Positions 27,451 to 35,428 of a DNA stretch of 64,000 bases are shown here, piece after piece. A program made the position numbers and the translations under genes. Every line of letters starts with the position of its first letter. Positions within the stretch are counted from its first letter, which is position 1. The notes under the pieces were generated by a model that saw only the letters and a list, made by a program, of their open reading frames with translations, was not told the origin of the DNA and searched no databases. Source of the stretch: Pseudomonas sp. ANT_J12 (GTDB lineage Bacteria; Pseudomonadota; Gammaproteobacteria; Pseudomonadales; Pseudomonadaceae); assembly GCF_008370045.1 (NCBI RefSeq), contig NZ_VOBN01000001.1, positions 1-64,000 of the forward strand, in the 5' to 3' direction.

Positions 27451-28173
27451 TCATTTCGAATATTGATACACAAACAGATCTTCAGCGGAGTCCACCTCGC
27501 CCCACTCGCCTGTGTACGCAACGCCTTGTATTGCCACCCGCCCCGCCTCAATCACTTGCTGCAGCGTGTGGGTCATGTGCACTTTGTCGCACTGTTCGGG
27601 GGTCAACGCCGAGCGCAACCGAACGACGTCTGCCCAGCCTTCAGGCGTGAAGCGCAAGAGCCCCATGTATTGGCCCTGGATATCATCGACTGATGTGGGT
27701 TTGTTGCCGATTTCCGCCAGGGTGCCGGCATCCGTCAGGCGAAAGGTTTCGGCATCGAGCAAAGGATCACCAAATCGCTCAGTCCACAGCGCCAGCCAGT
27801 TCGGGTCATAGGTCACCGCCAGGGAAGCCTTGCAGGTCATCAACGACTGCACCGCGATGGGACTATAGAAGATGTCGGAATAGCTGACGATGCACGGTTC
27901 CTGTTCTAACCATGCCTCAGCGCAGGCCAGCGACGACACCATGTTGGTGTCCGCCCAGCGCGGGTTATGAAACTCGACCAATCCCTGATTGGCCAACAAC
28001 TCGCGCTTGTAGCCCGTCACGATAGCGATCTCGCTGATGCCGGCACCGCGCAGCGCCTCAAGTTGCCACTCCAGGAGTGTCTTGCCCCGCAACTCGACCA
28101 TGCATTTGGGACGCTCATCCGTGAGGCTTTTCATGCGGCTGCCACGTCCGGCAGCCAGGATAATGGCTTTCAC
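27451..28173 (-). CDS. Nucleotidyltransferase, likely CTP:phosphoglutamine cytidylyltransferase
   Basis: A 240-residue sugar-nucleotidyltransferase-fold enzyme. The NTP-binding loop LAAGRGSRM is at residues 6-14 with K23 in RPKCMVE. A metal-binding YSDI segment occurs near 98 and GEVDSAEDL near the end. Alone it could activate a sugar or choline phosphate. Its four partners (glutamine kinase, amidohydrolase, CysC-like kinase, methyltransferase) instead match the Campylobacter phosphoramidate pathway, where the Cj1416 protein makes CDP-L-glutamine from L-glutamine phosphate. The start is GTG. It is last in the operon, 27 bases behind the hydrolase. Confidence 0.75.
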   Translation of the reverse strand: MKAIILAAGRGSRMKSLTDERPKCMVELRGKTLLEWQLEALRGAGISEIAIVTGYKRELLANQGLVEFHNPRWADTNMVSSLACAEAWLEQEPCIVSYSDIFYSPIAVQSLMTCKASLAVTYDPNWLALWTERFGDPLLDAETFRLTDAGTLAEIGNKPTSVDDIQGQYMGLLRFTPEGWADVVRLRSALTPEQCDKVHMTHTLQQVIEAGRVAIQGVAYTGEWGEVDSAEDLFVYQYSK

Positions 28174-28200
28174 AACCGTTCTACCTCAGATAAAGACGCT

Positions 28201-28788
28201 TCATTCACCGAACAGCTGCTTCAGCCGATCAACATCGTGCGCTGCAAAAACACTTTCTCGCTCCGGATGCCACATCCAGCCTGCCCACGGCAGACTGAGG
28301 TGGCGAATGGCTTCGATTTCCCCATCTTCACTGCGCGCCTGGACCTCGAATCCATGGGGACACCCGGCAAGCGCCAAACCGTGATAACTGTTCACCTCGG
28401 CAACAATCTGCCCCGACAGTTGATGCCGGGTTCGCACATGACCGGTCACCGGTTTGAGCACACCACCCGACCAGTGCGCGATCATCTGCATGCCCCGGCA
28501 AATGCCGAGTACTGGCAGGCCGTGAGCCCGTGCATGGTCAAGCAATCGGCTTTCGGTCCGGTCCCGTGCCGGACACTGGCCGATGTCATTGCCACCCGAA
28601 AGCACAATGGCCTGGGGCGAAACCGCGCTCAACCAGCCTTCCAGGTCACCCTCCAAACCGTTAGGCACCGGCAACGGCAAATAACCGGCGGCCCGTAGAA
28701 AATCAATCAGCCGCTGGTCCAGCGCATCACGGCTTTCGCCACGCTCGGGCAACACGTCCACTCGCTGGCTGACGGCGATGACTTTCAC
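28201..28788 (-). CDS. Class I amidotransferase-like hydrolase, likely gamma-glutamyl-CDP-amidate hydrolase
   Basis: A 195-residue class I glutamine amidotransferase fold with a complete triad: C97 in LGICRGMQ and H174/E176 in WHPERES, plus the oxyanion-type LSGGNDI at 63-69. There is no synthase partner, as in stand-alone gamma-glutamyl hydrolases. The counterpart Cj1417 removes glutamate from CDP-L-glutamine to free cytidine diphosphoramidate. GTG start overlaps the stop of the kinase gene (GTGA) and follows GGAGG, so the two are coupled. Confidence 0.75.
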   Translation of the reverse strand: MKVIAVSQRVDVLPERGESRDALDQRLIDFLRAAGYLPLPVPNGLEGDLEGWLSAVSPQAIVLSGGNDIGQCPARDRTESRLLDHARAHGLPVLGICRGMQMIAHWSGGVLKPVTGHVRTRHQLSGQIVAEVNSYHGLALAGCPHGFEVQARSEDGEIEAIRHLSLPWAGWMWHPERESVFAAHDVDRLKQLFGE

Positions 28789-31100
28789 GCCAATACCTCC
28801 ACCCAGCGGCCGGGACAGTCCAGGTGCAGGCGCTGTGCCGTCGACCAGCGACGATAGAGCACTTCACCGGCACCGATGACGGCGGGCAGGCCAAGCTCGC
28901 CGGCGCGAATCGCCATGTGCGAGTTGGCGCCGCCGAAAGCCGTGATCAACCCGGCGATCGGGTAGGCGAACAACCAGTCAAACCCCGGGTCCGCATTGGG
29001 GATGCAGACAATCGCCCCGGTCAGCTTATCCCTGTCATCACTGCCCACCACGGGGGCGGTCACCTGTTTCTGGGTGATGAAGTTGGGCGCGGTTTCCGGC
29101 CATTCGAAGGACCAGACATCCTCAGGGCAGGTAATCACCGGTGGCAGCGATACCTTGAGGGTTTCTGCGTAGCGCGCCTTGCCCTGCTCGATGCTGCGCA
29201 ACAACACATCCTTCGGATCGACAGCCGCTATGTGCAGCTCCTTGAAGGCGCTGATGTCGCAATAGGCGATGTCTTCGCGACTGATGCCATGCTGGGTGCC
29301 CACTTCGGCAATCAATGCCAGGGCATCCGACAAATTGCGGGTGAAATGGAATTTGGCCAGTTCGCGCAGCTCGATGCCCGCTTGCATGAAGTCCAGCAAG
29401 CCGACCGGATCGGGCTGCAAGCCGTGCTCTTCCAATTGCTTCACGATGGCACGCATCTGCGGGAGGGTCAGCGAAAAGGGTTTTAACGGTTCCGGAGCGG
29501 CGGGTCGCTGGGACCAATCGAAATACAGCTCCGGTGCTTCATCGTAACGGGGCGACAGGATGTCGTAGGTGCCCGGGCGCAAATGACCGTAACGCGCCAG
29601 GAACGTCGACTTGTCGAGGATTGCCCGATCACGGGCCAACTGACCGCTGACGGTCGAGACACCCGCCATGAAGCAATCGTAGTCAGCCTGGGAGAAAACG
29701 CCCACGGTCACCAGGGATTTGAGCATCTGCACGGCGACGAAACCAGCACGCGCCAGACCGGCAAATGGCAGGGTGCCGTAGCGCTTGGCATCCTCCAGCA
29801 ACCAGTAGATCCGTTCCAGGGGATCGGCATTGGACGCCAGCAACGCTTCGCGTCGCTCATTGAGGATGTCGAGTTTATTGGCATCGGCGCGCCACAAGCC
29901 GTCCTTGGGATGGACGATGCGGTTGGTCAGCTTGCGCAAACTGCTGCTGATGGCTTCCAGTTCGTGGTCCTGGAAACCGGCACTGGCCAGACGCTCCAGA
30001 CGCTGGGACAAGTCCAGTGTGTAGCACGAGAACACAATCTCGAACTCGACCTTATCGTGCAGCGTCGGTTCGGCCAGCAGGCGATCGATGTAGTGATCAA
30101 CCAGCCGCCCGGCCAGCCCCTCGTCGAGGTCTGCCGGAATAAACGAGTTGAACGACAAGCGCACATCAATGTACGGCAGCCCGAAAAAATGCGGCATCAG
30201 CGGAAAGCTGCGCAAGTTGCGGTAGCCATAGTTATGGCGCTGGTAAGCCCAGATCGAGTCAGTCACCAGGTCCCGGTACAGCGAGAGCGCAAGCGGCCGG
30301 GGTCGGATACCGATAATCTCGGCCGGGTTCCAGTCCGGCATCACGCCATAGACCGTGCGCTGCCCCATCAGGAATGGGTGCGGTTGCATGCCCCGCGCCA
30401 CCTTGCGCTGAATGCTGTCCAGGCGAGCAGCCTGGTCAGCCTCGGATTCGGCAGGGTTGGGTAGAATCAATGGCCGCACTTGTAACAGCCACAGGACTTC
30501 GCCCTCGGCCTCGCGTGTGACCGCAAACTCGCAATCGATGGGTGCGTTATCGAACAACGCCAGCAGTTCGGCGAGCAAGAGCATAAGCGGGGCCAGGCTC
30601 GGCGGTGGCGGCACTTCGCTGCGCGCCGCCTGCTGCCACAACCGACCGCCCATGCCGCCAGTGACCGAAGCGGTGTCAGTGCCTTCAGACCAGTTCACCA
30701 CCCGATACGGCGAACAGGTATTCGGGTCGTGGGAAAAGGCGACACCGGAGCGAAGCACATTTCCCAACATCGGCTGAATCAGCACCTCGTCCGACGGATG
30801 TGCATCGCCATAACTGGCAATCACCCGCTCAATCGCCGACTCCAGGTCCGCTTCAATGACATCGGGGATCGAGAGATAAGCCCCGGCGCCAGATGCCTGC
30901 GCGCCATCTTCGCGCAAACAGCTGGAACGCACGATCCACGGCCCGTCTCCCAACCCTCCCCGAACGTCACGAAAACAGGCGTGCCGCCCTTGTTGCCATT
31001 CCTTCACGGTGAATGACAACAAGGGCGCGATGCGAGCGGACCTGAGTCGCTCCTGAAGGCTGAGCAATGTGCCGGCCTTGGTCGAGAATTGCAGCGACAT
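28785..31100 (-). CDS. PEP-synthase-like enzyme, likely L-glutamine kinase
   Basis: A 771-residue protein built like PEP synthase but without the PEP-binding barrel. The N-terminal third resembles the pyruvate-phosphate-dikinase nucleotide-binding domain (VRSSCLREDGAQASGAGAYLS, shown in part: SSCLREDGAQASGAGAY). The C-terminal swivelling domain carries the phospho-carrier H728 in GGANSHMAIRAGE. In the Campylobacter pathway Cj1418 uses this mechanism to phosphorylate the amide nitrogen of L-glutamine, the step that makes the P-N bond. The starts and stops on both sides touch neighbouring genes. Confidence 0.78.
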   Translation of the reverse strand: MSLQFSTKAGTLLSLQERLRSARIAPLLSFTVKEWQQGRHACFRDVRGGLGDGPWIVRSSCLREDGAQASGAGAYLSIPDVIEADLESAIERVIASYGDAHPSDEVLIQPMLGNVLRSGVAFSHDPNTCSPYRVVNWSEGTDTASVTGGMGGRLWQQAARSEVPPPPSLAPLMLLLAELLALFDNAPIDCEFAVTREAEGEVLWLLQVRPLILPNPAESEADQAARLDSIQRKVARGMQPHPFLMGQRTVYGVMPDWNPAEIIGIRPRPLALSLYRDLVTDSIWAYQRHNYGYRNLRSFPLMPHFFGLPYIDVRLSFNSFIPADLDEGLAGRLVDHYIDRLLAEPTLHDKVEFEIVFSCYTLDLSQRLERLASAGFQDHELEAISSSLRKLTNRIVHPKDGLWRADANKLDILNERREALLASNADPLERIYWLLEDAKRYGTLPFAGLARAGFVAVQMLKSLVTVGVFSQADYDCFMAGVSTVSGQLARDRAILDKSTFLARYGHLRPGTYDILSPRYDEAPELYFDWSQRPAAPEPLKPFSLTLPQMRAIVKQLEEHGLQPDPVGLLDFMQAGIELRELAKFHFTRNLSDALALIAEVGTQHGISREDIAYCDISAFKELHIAAVDPKDVLLRSIEQGKARYAETLKVSLPPVITCPEDVWSFEWPETAPNFITQKQVTAPVVGSDDRDKLTGAIVCIPNADPGFDWLFAYPIAGLITAFGGANSHMAIRAGELGLPAVIGAGEVLYRRWSTAQRLHLDCPGRWVEVLA

Positions 31101-31104
31101 CGGC

Positions 31105-31854
31105 TTATCTCAGCTGAGCAACCCAGATATTGGTCGAGTACGGAATCTGGATCGAGGCCGTATCAAGGCTTCTCAAATAGTCATCAATGGCACTGATCAC
31201 TTCGTGGAATTTCGCGCCAGCCTGGCGCTCCAGCGTCGCATGGGAACGCCAGGCTTCCAGGCACTCTTCGATGGTCTGTTCGTGAGTGACCCGCGCATCC
31301 AGGTGAACAACCGGGCCGAACAAGGCACTGGCGTCGATGACGGCGGTTTGATCTTCACGGCGAGTACCGTAGCCGTAACCCTGGACCCGATCCTTGATGA
31401 TGGCTTCGATCCGGGCCTGGATCGGATCTTCAAGATACCGATGGTTCCACATGCAGGCGAACCAGCCCCGAGGCTTGAGGATGCGCGCGGTTTCCTTGAG
31501 TGCCTGCTGGCGGTCGCAAACATTGAAGGAACTGCCAAAGGTGACCATGTCGAATGCTTGGTCAGTTTGCCCGGTCGCTTCGCCGGTGCCTTCATGCCAA
31601 CGGACGTTGGTCAAGTCAGCGGTACGCTTGATGCCATTGGCTCGCATCGCATCATTCGGCTCCACGGCCACAACGTCCAGACCACGTGCAGCAAGCATCA
31701 AGGTCAGGTGCGCAACGCCTGCGCCGACGTCGCAAAACGTGTCGCCTTGTTCGGCACCGGCAATCGACAGCATCGAGTCAATGGCGGCATTGGCGTAGTC
31801 AGGACGCTTCAGATAAGCGTCGGCCAGGGTGGAGTAATCCCATTCGGTTTTCAT
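31105..31854 (-). CDS. SAM-dependent methyltransferase of the phosphoramidate locus
   Basis: A 249-residue class I methyltransferase. SAM motif I is FCDVGAGVAHLT (40-51), the acidic loop VVAVEPND follows, and post-motif LKPRGWFACMWNHR sits near 128-141. In Campylobacter two methyltransferases (Cj1419/Cj1420) are linked to O-methylation of the phosphoramidate group, and this protein would fill that role; the acceptor atom is inference. Its ATG overlaps the stop of the CysC-like gene by four bases and follows AAGGAAG. Confidence 0.72.
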   Translation of the reverse strand: MKTEWDYSTLADAYLKRPDYANAAIDSMLSIAGAEQGDTFCDVGAGVAHLTLMLAARGLDVVAVEPNDAMRANGIKRTADLTNVRWHEGTGEATGQTDQAFDMVTFGSSFNVCDRQQALKETARILKPRGWFACMWNHRYLEDPIQARIEAIIKDRVQGYGYGTRREDQTAVIDASALFGPVVHLDARVTHEQTIEECLEAWRSHATLERQAGAKFHEVISAIDDYLRSLDTASIQIPYSTNIWVAQLR

Positions 31855-32405
31855 ACCAACTTCCTTTTCAAAAAATGGTGAAGCAAGTTATCGGTCAACG
31901 TTTGTATGGAGCGGTCAGGATCAAACTCCACCACCCAATCTGCCGCGTCCGGCTCATCAATCGGTAAATCGAGACCCGCGACATTGTCCAACTCGCCGGC
32001 ATCGAACCGGCGATAGATTCCCTTGGGGTCCCGACGACGCAGTTCCGCCACGGGCACCTTCAAATACACTTCGAAATAACCCGGTAGATGGGTGCGGTTC
32101 CAGGCATGAACTTCGCTGAACAGCGAAATCGTTGCGATCACAACGGTGTGCCCTTGCGCCGCGATGACCCGGCACAGATGGGCGTATTGCAGGGCCAGGG
32201 CCAATCGCCCCTCCCGCCCGTGGTTTTTCGTATTGGCAGCAGTTGCCCCGAAAACATCGCGCAGTTCATCGCCGTCCAACAGGACAACCGAGTGGCCATG
32301 ACTTCGAAGCCCGTCTACAAACGCCTGGGCCAACGTCGACTTGCCCGCACCTGACAGGCCGGTAATCCAGACCACCTGCCCGCAAACGTCATCTTTCATA
32401 TCCAT
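31851..32405 (-). CDS. CysC-like kinase, likely cytidine diphosphoramidate kinase
   Basis: A 184-residue P-loop kinase of the APS-kinase fold: Walker A GLSGAGKST at 16-24 and DGDELRD at 44-50. Where true APS kinases carry an FISP-type motif it has TISLFSEVHAWNR (92-104), a form I associate with capsule-locus relatives such as Cj1415. That supports a cytidine diphosphoramidate rather than APS substrate. The neighbouring genes also have no sulfate-activation role. I prefer ATG at 32405 (AAAGAG upstream); ATG at 32399 is possible. Confidence 0.75.
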   Translation of the reverse strand: MDMKDDVCGQVVWITGLSGAGKSTLAQAFVDGLRSHGHSVVLLDGDELRDVFGATAANTKNHGREGRLALALQYAHLCRVIAAQGHTVVIATISLFSEVHAWNRTHLPGYFEVYLKVPVAELRRRDPKGIYRRFDAGELDNVAGLDLPIDEPDAADWVVEFDPDRSIQTLTDNLLHHFLKRKLV

Positions 32406-32445
32406 CCGACTCTTTGGCCATTTAGAAACGTCAATTGCTTGGGAT

Positions 32446-33636
32446 TCATGACAGTTGCAGCGAGCTCGTTTGAGCTTCGAATTCGCTGGCCTTTCCCCAG
32501 GCATCGATTACAAAGCAGCGGAAATCAGAGTCATGCTGTTGCTGAACCAGATCCAGGAACACCTCATCCGGATGTTCGCGTTCGCCGTACTCGGATTCAT
32601 AAAACTTCTTATAAATAGCGTAACTTTGCTCAGGCGTAATCAGGTCTAAACCCAGTATCAGATCTTTCAGATCGTCACCACTTCTGGCGATTGGCAACAG
32701 ACTCTGCATTTGCTCCAGCCACGCCGTAACAATGGGGTGGCTCTCGTGGGTTTCCGGAACATAATAAATCGGCAGTTTGCATGTATTCAGCATGAACGAA
32801 ACACCACCACTTGAGGCGTCAGTGATGAGTTTGTCACATTGCTGATAGAAATCCTGACTGCTTCCTTTAGTCGTATCTATTGTGATCCATGGATACTGAG
32901 AAAGCTGCTCGCATACTTCGCTGACATACGGGCGTGTGAAGTCAGTCATATAAGGGCGCAAGATAAATTGCGCATGCGGGATCTGGGATTTTATGCTGTT
33001 AATCACTACCCCCATATTTTCATACAGGGAAGCGCCGCTCGGGCATATACCAACCTAGGTTGGCAGAAGGCCCACGACGCATTTATCGGGCACCCGCTGA
33101 ATGTCAGGAGCCGCCTTGAACGATTTGGGTATCTTGACCGGTAATACAGAGATGATATTGGTTTTACGGAATTCCGAACGCAACGTTTTCGTTGCATTGC
33201 CCGCTAGGCCCGCGTGCCTGTCAGGTCGGTAAAGTTGCAGACCCGTTTTGACCAGGTCGGAAATCGATCGGGATGAGGAAACAATCGCATCCCAATAACT
33301 CAGCAACTCAGAAAAATAGTATTGATCCTTGGCCGGCATACCGACATTGCCATGGGCAATGAAAATAGCAAAGTTTGAATCATCCAGTATTCGCGCGACC
33401 CAGCCATCATTAGAGATAACGACGTGCGACTTTATCTTCACGATAAAATCTAGGGTAACTTCTTCAACAGGATGATTCAGAAGCTGTTCCGCTTCGACTC
33501 TGCTGATACCCACATTGTTGGTTTGAAGTACCACACAGTCGTAATGACTGCGAAGGGCATTCAGCGCTGGCCGCAAGTACTCAAGATAGGTCTTCCCGCC
33601 TTGCTTGACGTTACTGATCAAATAAACTTTTTTCAT
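32446..33636 (-). pseudogene. CDP-glycerol glycerophosphotransferase-like gene broken by an in-frame amber codon
   Basis: Two open segments in one frame, 33058-33636 (193 residues) and 32446-33054 (202 residues), separated by a single TAG at 33055-33057. The first begins MKKVYLISNVKQGGKTYLEYL with GAAGGTG upstream. The second contains ITDASSGGVSFMLNTCKLP and IYYVPETH, like the DYSS region of CDP-glycerol:polyglycerophosphate transferases. The stop follows LLPT; a Trp codon (TGG) one base away would give a PTW motif typical of the family. The gene is AT-richer than its neighbours. It heads the phosphoramidate operon and probably once built or modified an envelope polymer. Confidence 0.75.
33049..33062. 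other. 14-base palindrome centred on the amber codon
   Basis: CCAACCTAGGTTGG is perfectly symmetrical and includes the TAG/CTA stop of the interrupted gene. Restoring TGG would break the symmetry, so the palindrome was completed by the change to TAG. Confidence 0.7.
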
Positions 33637-34011
33637 TGTAAAACGCGCACCTTCAAAGCTATCCCAGGCAAGCCAGGTTCAGGCCAGGTAAACGCACAGA
33701 AAAAAGAGAATTCGTTGATCCAGCCCAAGCGCATCTCCCTTTCGCACGTGTTACATCCTTGTTGTGGGGCAAATCAGAACAGTTGTGAAACCAAAAACAG
33801 GGCTTGGGCCCAGCTGCAAAAAGCGCGTCAATATAGCATGCGCTGGCAAATTGACAGCGTGCGGGGCGGGAAATATTTCCAGATGCTACAGCTATAGGAT
33901 GGCGCCTCGATGGCCGCGGGGTCATCTCCTGGAAGCTCGCAGGCTGTCTCGTGGGAATGGCGACTTACTACCTGAGGGCGGCCCGTTTTCTTGAGTCTTC
34001 CCGCGCTCAGC

Positions 34012-34035
34012 AAAAAAACCGGCACATGGCCGGGG
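34012..34035 (-). terminator. Terminator downstream of tRNA-Ser
   Basis: CCGGC/GCCGG stem with T7 on the minus strand; second of two hairpins behind the tRNA. Confidence 0.7.
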
Positions 34036-34076
34036 TTTTGTTAAGAAGCGCCTGGTGTTTTTGAACGCCAGAAACC

Positions 34077-34110
34077 ACAAAACCCCTGACTTCTTTCGAA
34101 ATCAGGGGTT
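34077..34110 (-). terminator. Terminator immediately after tRNA-Ser
   Basis: AACCCCTGA/TCAGGGGTT stem with a TTTTG run on the minus strand, about 17 bases past the tRNA 3' end. Confidence 0.75.
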
Positions 34111-34126
34111 CTGGTTACATCGAATT

Positions 34127-34216
34127 TGGCGGTGAAGGAGAGATTCGAACTCTCGATACAATTTCTTGTATACACACTTTCCAGGCGTGCTCCTTAAGCC
34201 ACTCGGACACTTCACC
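34127..34216 (-). tRNA. tRNA-Ser (anticodon GGA)
   Basis: A 90-base class II tRNA read on the minus strand: acceptor GGTGAAG pairs with CTTCACC, the anticodon loop is CTGGAAA, the long variable arm contains ACAAGAAATTGT, the T loop is TTCGAAT and CCA is encoded. It decodes UCC. Its 3' end points towards the phosphoramidate cluster. Confidence 0.95.
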
Positions 34217-34524
34217 GTATCTCTTCAAACATGTTCTGTCTGTCGAGGCGCGCTAATGTAGTCGAAAGCTTTTCCGATGGCAAATATTTTTTTCAGAATT
34301 TTCATGCGGTTAGCGATTCGGGCGCTGCGGCGGGTTCCGGGGTATGGCAAACCTGCCAATCTCCGGCGTCGCGCCCTCTTCTATATAGAGGGGAATGCAC
34401 GGCTGGTGCGGCCGGCTACGCTTGGCGGGCGGGGAAAGGGTGACCGGCGGGTCAGTCACGGCGCTTTACCTGGCTTGCCGCGGTGGGTAACGTCTGCCTC
34501 AACTTTCATACAAGGAATAGCGTC
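34217..34524. promoter_or_regulatory. Gap between tRNA-Ser and crotonase gene
   Basis: 308 bases holding the tRNA promoter (leftward) and the crotonase promoter (rightward). A CCCTC/GAGGG inverted pair around TTCTATATA lies near 34375-34392. Reading frames here lack support. Confidence 0.35.
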
Positions 34525-35214
34525 ATGAGTGAGTTGATTTCCTACCACCTCGAAGACGGTATCGCGACCCTGACGTTGAGCAATGGCAAGGTAAACGCCA
34601 TTTCCCCGGACGTAATTGCGGCGTTTAACGTTGCGCTGGATCAGGCGGTGACTGATCGCGCAGTGGTGATCATTACCGGCACGCCCGGGATTCTGTCGGG
34701 CGGTTACGATTTGAAGGTGATGACCGCCGGCCCTAAAGAAGCCGTGGCGTTGGTGACGGCCGGTTCGACCCTGGCGCGTCGCCTGTTGTCGCACCCGTTT
34801 CCGGTGATCGTGGCGTGCCCTGGGCATGCGGTGGCCAAGGGTGCGTTCCTGTTGTTGTCGGCGGATTACCGCATTGGGGTCGACGGCCCGTTCAGCATTG
34901 GCCTGAACGAAGTGCAGATCGGCATGACCATGCACCACGCCGGGATCGAACTGGCCCGTGATCGCTTGAGCAACGCAGCGCTGCATCGTTCGGTGATCAA
35001 TGGCGAGATGTTCAACCCGCAGAGCGCGATTGCTGCCGGTTTCCTCGATGCGGTGGTATCGGCCGAGGAACTGCAAGGTGCAGCGCTGGCAGCGGCGCGC
35101 CAGTTGAAGAAGATCAACATGACCGCGCACAAGAACACCAAGCTGAAAGTGCGCAAGGCACTGCTGGAGACGCTGGACAACGCGATCATCCAGGATCAGG
35201 AACATCTGGGTTAA
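34525..35214 (+). CDS. Crotonase/enoyl-CoA hydratase-isomerase family protein
   Basis: A 229-residue crotonase-fold enzyme. The oxyanion-hole parts are visible as GILSGGYDLKVM (near 60) and AKGAFLLLSADYRIG (near 106-120). A glutamate in the usual position of hydratases lies in LNEVQIGM, but the exact reaction cannot be assigned. ATG at 34525 follows AAGGA; the longer upstream frame is not supported. It is a single-gene unit with its own terminator. Confidence 0.85.
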   Translation: MSELISYHLEDGIATLTLSNGKVNAISPDVIAAFNVALDQAVTDRAVVIITGTPGILSGGYDLKVMTAGPKEAVALVTAGSTLARRLLSHPFPVIVACPGHAVAKGAFLLLSADYRIGVDGPFSIGLNEVQIGMTMHHAGIELARDRLSNAALHRSVINGEMFNPQSAIAAGFLDAVVSAEELQGAALAAARQLKKINMTAHKNTKLKVRKALLETLDNAIIQDQEHLG

Positions 35215-35233
35215 GCCCATTCCTGCTGCAACG

Positions 35234-35262
35234 AAAAGCCCGACCGTCATGTCGGGCTTTTT
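35234..35262 (+). terminator. Terminator after the crotonase gene
   Basis: AAAAGCCCGAC/GTCGGGCTTTT stem and T-rich end. Confidence 0.85.
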
Positions 35263-35428
35263 CGTACGCGCTCTGTTGAAAAGTCTGCAACCGCTCTAGG
35301 CCGCGTCTGACCCACAAGTCTGAAACATGCGCTTAAACATCGCCTATCTCCCGCCTCTATAGTGGCAATTGCCGAAAACAGTGCACATCCGTACACTGCG
35401 CCACCTTTTGTCCCGGTGGGGCCTGTAA

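Larger units (their letters stand above)
33637..34126. promoter_or_regulatory. Intergenic region between phosphoramidate operon and tRNA-Ser
   Basis: 490 bases without a supported gene. On the minus strand CTGTCA (33852-33857), sixteen bases, then TATATT (33830-33835) could be the operon promoter, giving a leader near 190 bases. Two tRNA-side terminator hairpins lie at 34012-34035 and 34077-34110. A short minus-strand frame at 33659-33925 has no ribosome site or recognisable content. Confidence 0.4.

Noticed and set aside
33055..33057. Amber codon decoded as pyrrolysine
   Set aside because: Nothing in the window suggests Pyl genes and the family position fits a Trp to stop mutation.
32446..33636. 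Frameshift as the cause of the split transferase gene
   Set aside because: The start of the second segment is a whole number of codons (207) from the first start, so both halves share one frame and only a stop codon separates them.
33659..33925. 88-codon minus-strand frame upstream of the phosphoramidate operon
   Set aside because: No ribosome site, no recognisable sequence, and it overlaps the likely promoter.
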